Assembly (NCBI GenBank): GCA_038226305.1
Contig: JBBRQN010000013.1
Location: forward strand, 20,023 to 84,022
Direction: 5' to 3'
From: JASLDZ01 sp038226305
GTDB lineage: Bacteria; Pseudomonadota; Alphaproteobacteria; Caulobacterales; Caulobacteraceae
Length of the DNA: 64,000 bases
Shown: positions 62,467 to 64,000 of the stretch, in pieces
Numbering within the stretch: position 1 is the stretch's first letter
How the letters are laid out: every line of letters starts with the position of its first letter
Notes under the pieces: generated by a model
What the model was told of the DNA's origin: nothing
The model's database searches: none
What the model saw: only the letters and a program-made list of their open reading frames with translations
Position numbers and translations under genes: made by a program

Positions 62467-63023
62467 GCCGAGCCGCCGTCCGCCACCCACTGCGCCAGGG
62501 TGGGCCACGCCAGATCGCGGGCATTCAGGGTCGCTTCAGCCGCGTCGATAGGCCAGTCGATCCCAAGCGCCGGATCGCTCCACAGGATGCCGCCCTCGGC
62601 AGAGGGCGCATAAGGCGCGCTGGCCTTGTAGAGCACCTCGGCATCCGGGGTCAGGGTCTGGTAGCCGTGGGCGAACCCGCGTGGGACCAGGAGCTGCAAC
62701 CAGTTCTGCGCCGACAGCTCCACCGAGTACGACCAGCCGAAGGTGGCCGAGCCGGCGCGGAGATCCACCGCCACGTCGAAGATCGCCCCTTTGGAGACGC
62801 GGATCAGCTTGTCCTGCGCCGCCTCGCCCTTCTGGAAGTGCAGGCCGCGGACCACGCCCGAGGCTTCGGAGCGGGCGCAGTTATCCTGCACGAAGGGGTT
62901 GGTGAAGCCGTGGGCGGCCAGGGCGTCGGCCCGGAAGGTCTCGGTGAACACGCCGCGCTCGTCGCCGAAGCGCTTGGGCTCGATGACGAGGAGGCCGGCG
63001 ATGGGGGTGGTGTCTATGCGCAT
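62463..63023 (-). CDS. rfbC: dTDP-4-dehydrorhamnose 3,5-epimerase
   Basis: A 186-residue RmlC-type cupin enzyme of the dTDP-L-rhamnose pathway: PKRFGDERGVFTETFRADA at the N-terminus, QDNCARSEASGVVRGLHFQ with the catalytic histidine, and YSVELSAQNWLQLLVPRGFA, then HGYQTL. Only the epimerase is present in the window; rfbA, B and D must be elsewhere. Overlaps the glycosyltransferase gene. Confidence 0.95.
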   Translation of the reverse strand: MRIDTTPIAGLLVIEPKRFGDERGVFTETFRADALAAHGFTNPFVQDNCARSEASGVVRGLHFQKGEAAQDKLIRVSKGAIFDVAVDLRAGSATFGWSYSVELSAQNWLQLLVPRGFAHGYQTLTPDAEVLYKASAPYAPSAEGGILWSDPALGIDWPIDAAEATLNARDLAWPTLAQWVADGGSA

Positions 63024-63098
63024 GAGGGGCTCGGCCGCGATGTCGGCGGTTAGAGCGGCGCTCGCCCGGCCTGTCCACCCCGTGCTAGGCGCAGAGCC

Positions 63099-63608
63099 AT
63101 GTCACGCGGCGCTGTGTTCTTCGATCGGGACGGGGTTCTGAACCGGGACGTGGCCTATGCCCACCGCCCCGACCAGATCGAGTGGATGCCCGGCGCCGCC
63201 CAGGCGCTGAAGCTGGCCAACGACGCGGGGCGGCTCGTGTTCGTGGTCACCAACCAGTCGGGCATCGCGCGGGGCATGTTCGCCGAGGCCGACGTGCAGG
63301 CCCTTCACCGCTGGATGGGCGAAGCGCTCGCGGCGGAAGGTGCCCGCATCGACGGCTGGCGCTACTGTCCGCACCACCCGGACGGCACCGTGCCCGCCTA
63401 TGCCCGCGAGTGCGACGACCGCAAGCCCGCGCCCGGGATGATCACCGCCCTGATCGCGGAGCACGACCTAGACCCCGCCCGCAGCTTCCTGATCGGCGAC
63501 ATGCCCAGAGACGTTCAGGCGGCTGAGGCGGCGGGGATAAGGGGCCTGTTGTTCGACGGCGGCGACCTGCCTGCGCTCGTGGCGTATGGACTGACCCTCA
63601 CCGCCTGA
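63099..63608 (+). CDS. gmhB: D-glycero-D-manno-heptose 1,7-bisphosphate 7-phosphatase
   Basis: A 169-residue HAD-IIIA phosphatase: nucleophile FFDRDGVLNRD, VVTNQSGIARGMF, the zinc-binding loop YCPHHPDGTVPAYARECDDR followed by KPAPGM, and FLIGDMPRDVQAAEAAG. These are the GmhB features; it acts in ADP-heptose synthesis for the lipopolysaccharide core. It is divergent from rfbC and followed 21 bases later by a galE-like gene. Confidence 0.9.
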   Translation: MSRGAVFFDRDGVLNRDVAYAHRPDQIEWMPGAAQALKLANDAGRLVFVVTNQSGIARGMFAEADVQALHRWMGEALAAEGARIDGWRYCPHHPDGTVPAYARECDDRKPAPGMITALIAEHDLDPARSFLIGDMPRDVQAAEAAGIRGLLFDGGDLPALVAYGLTLTA

Positions 63609-63629
63609 TCCGACCCGGAGCGCCCCGCC

Positions 63630-64000
63630 TTGAAGACCGTTTTCGTCACCGGCGGCGCCGGCTACGTCGGCAGCCACTGTTGCAAGGCCTTCGCCGAGGC
63701 GGGGTGGACGGTCGTCACCTACGACAACCTGTCCAAGGGCTGGCGCGAGATGGTGCGCTGGGGGCCGCTGGTGGTGGGCGACATCCTGGACCGCACGGCT
63801 CTCGAGGCCGCGATGGCGGAGCACCGGCCCGACGTGGTGGCCCACTTCGCCGCCCTGAGCTCGGTGGGGGAGTCGGTGTCCGATCCCGGCATCTACTACC
63901 GCAACAACGTCTCGGGCACCTGGACCATCCTGGAGGCCATGCGGGATGTGGGGGTGGACAAGATCATCTTCTCCTCCACCGCCGCCACCTACGGGAACCC
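63630..64000 (+). CDS. galE: UDP-glucose 4-epimerase-like, truncated by window edge
   Basis: The first ~123 residues of an extended SDR enzyme: TVFVTGGAGYVGSHCCKAFA, YDNLSKGWREMVRWGPLVVG, VVAHFAALSSVGESVSDPGI and IIFSSTAATYGN. This matches GalE. The start is a TTG with GGAG about 9 bases upstream. The gene runs past base 64000, so it is incomplete here. Confidence 0.88.
   Translation, partial: MKTVFVTGGAGYVGSHCCKAFAEAGWTVVTYDNLSKGWREMVRWGPLVVGDILDRTALEAAMAEHRPDVVAHFAALSSVGESVSDPGIYYRNNVSGTWTILEAMRDVGVDKIIFSSTAATYGN

Overview
The window is a chromosomal segment of an alphaproteobacterium, most likely a member of the Caulobacteraceae (Caulobacter, Phenylobacterium or Brevundimonas type; I cannot resolve the genus). 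The reasons are very high GC, the flagellar order flgK-flgL-fliF-fliG-fliH(flbE)-fliN-flbD-flhA, a FlbD-type sigma-54 activator, a sigma-54 promoter candidate before flgK, a CtrA-type box (TTAA-N7-TTAA) before fliF, and several alphaproteobacterial families (DUF2793, DUF2336, ELM1, BTLCP peptidase).

Layout. 0.1-12.1 kb holds flagellar genes: flgK-flgL from a sigma-54 promoter, then the fliF operon, in which a class A beta-lactamase gene is wedged between flbD and flhA. A small phage-type DUF2793 gene sits on the opposite strand between flgL and fliF. 12.1-20 kb (minus strand) holds a response regulator, ELM1-family protein, greA, a small membrane protein, a glutathione transferase, a secreted esterase-like protein and carB. 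20-31 kb holds an ECF sigma/anti-sigma pair, enoyl-CoA hydratase, GMC oxidoreductase, a secreted carboxylesterase, the ABC-F ATPase uup, and a three-gene ABC importer of the NMT1/ThiXYZ type. 30-38 kb holds a Pro/Tyr-rich secreted protein overlapping a DUF2336 gene, a repeat-type protein, an MFS permease, a secreted protein, prfC and tRNA-Ala(CGC).

38-50 kb is a surface polysaccharide and envelope region: a sugar-nucleotide epimerase, VanZ-like protein, initiating sugar transferase, SleB-type cell wall hydrolase, transglutaminase-like lipoprotein, protein phosphatase, Wza-type export protein, an Ala-rich secreted protein, a beta-barrel protein and a Wzc-type co-polymerase with tyrosine kinase. 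CtrA-type boxes precede the sugar transferase and the hydrolase. 50-55.6 kb holds YggT, an alpha/beta hydrolase, a membrane protein/XRE regulator pair with a palindromic operator, gyrB and recF.

55.9-57.3 kb is the most unusual part: a compact minus-strand lysis cassette (holin, GH24 endolysin, i-spanin, nested o-spanin) with no other phage genes beside it. A 22-bp sequence just upstream of this cassette recurs exactly, in the same orientation and at a similar distance, upstream of the lone DUF2793 gene 53 kb away. I interpret this as a shared promoter element of a dispersed phage-derived regulon, most plausibly a gene transfer agent (GTA) whose structural cluster lies elsewhere in the genome.

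57.4-61.4 kb carries an operon that closely matches the mycobacterial decaprenylphosphoryl-arabinose pathway (HAD-UbiA fusion, GtrA, DprE1-like, DprE2-like), followed by a glycosyltransferase, rfbC, gmhB and the beginning of a galE-like gene that runs off the window.
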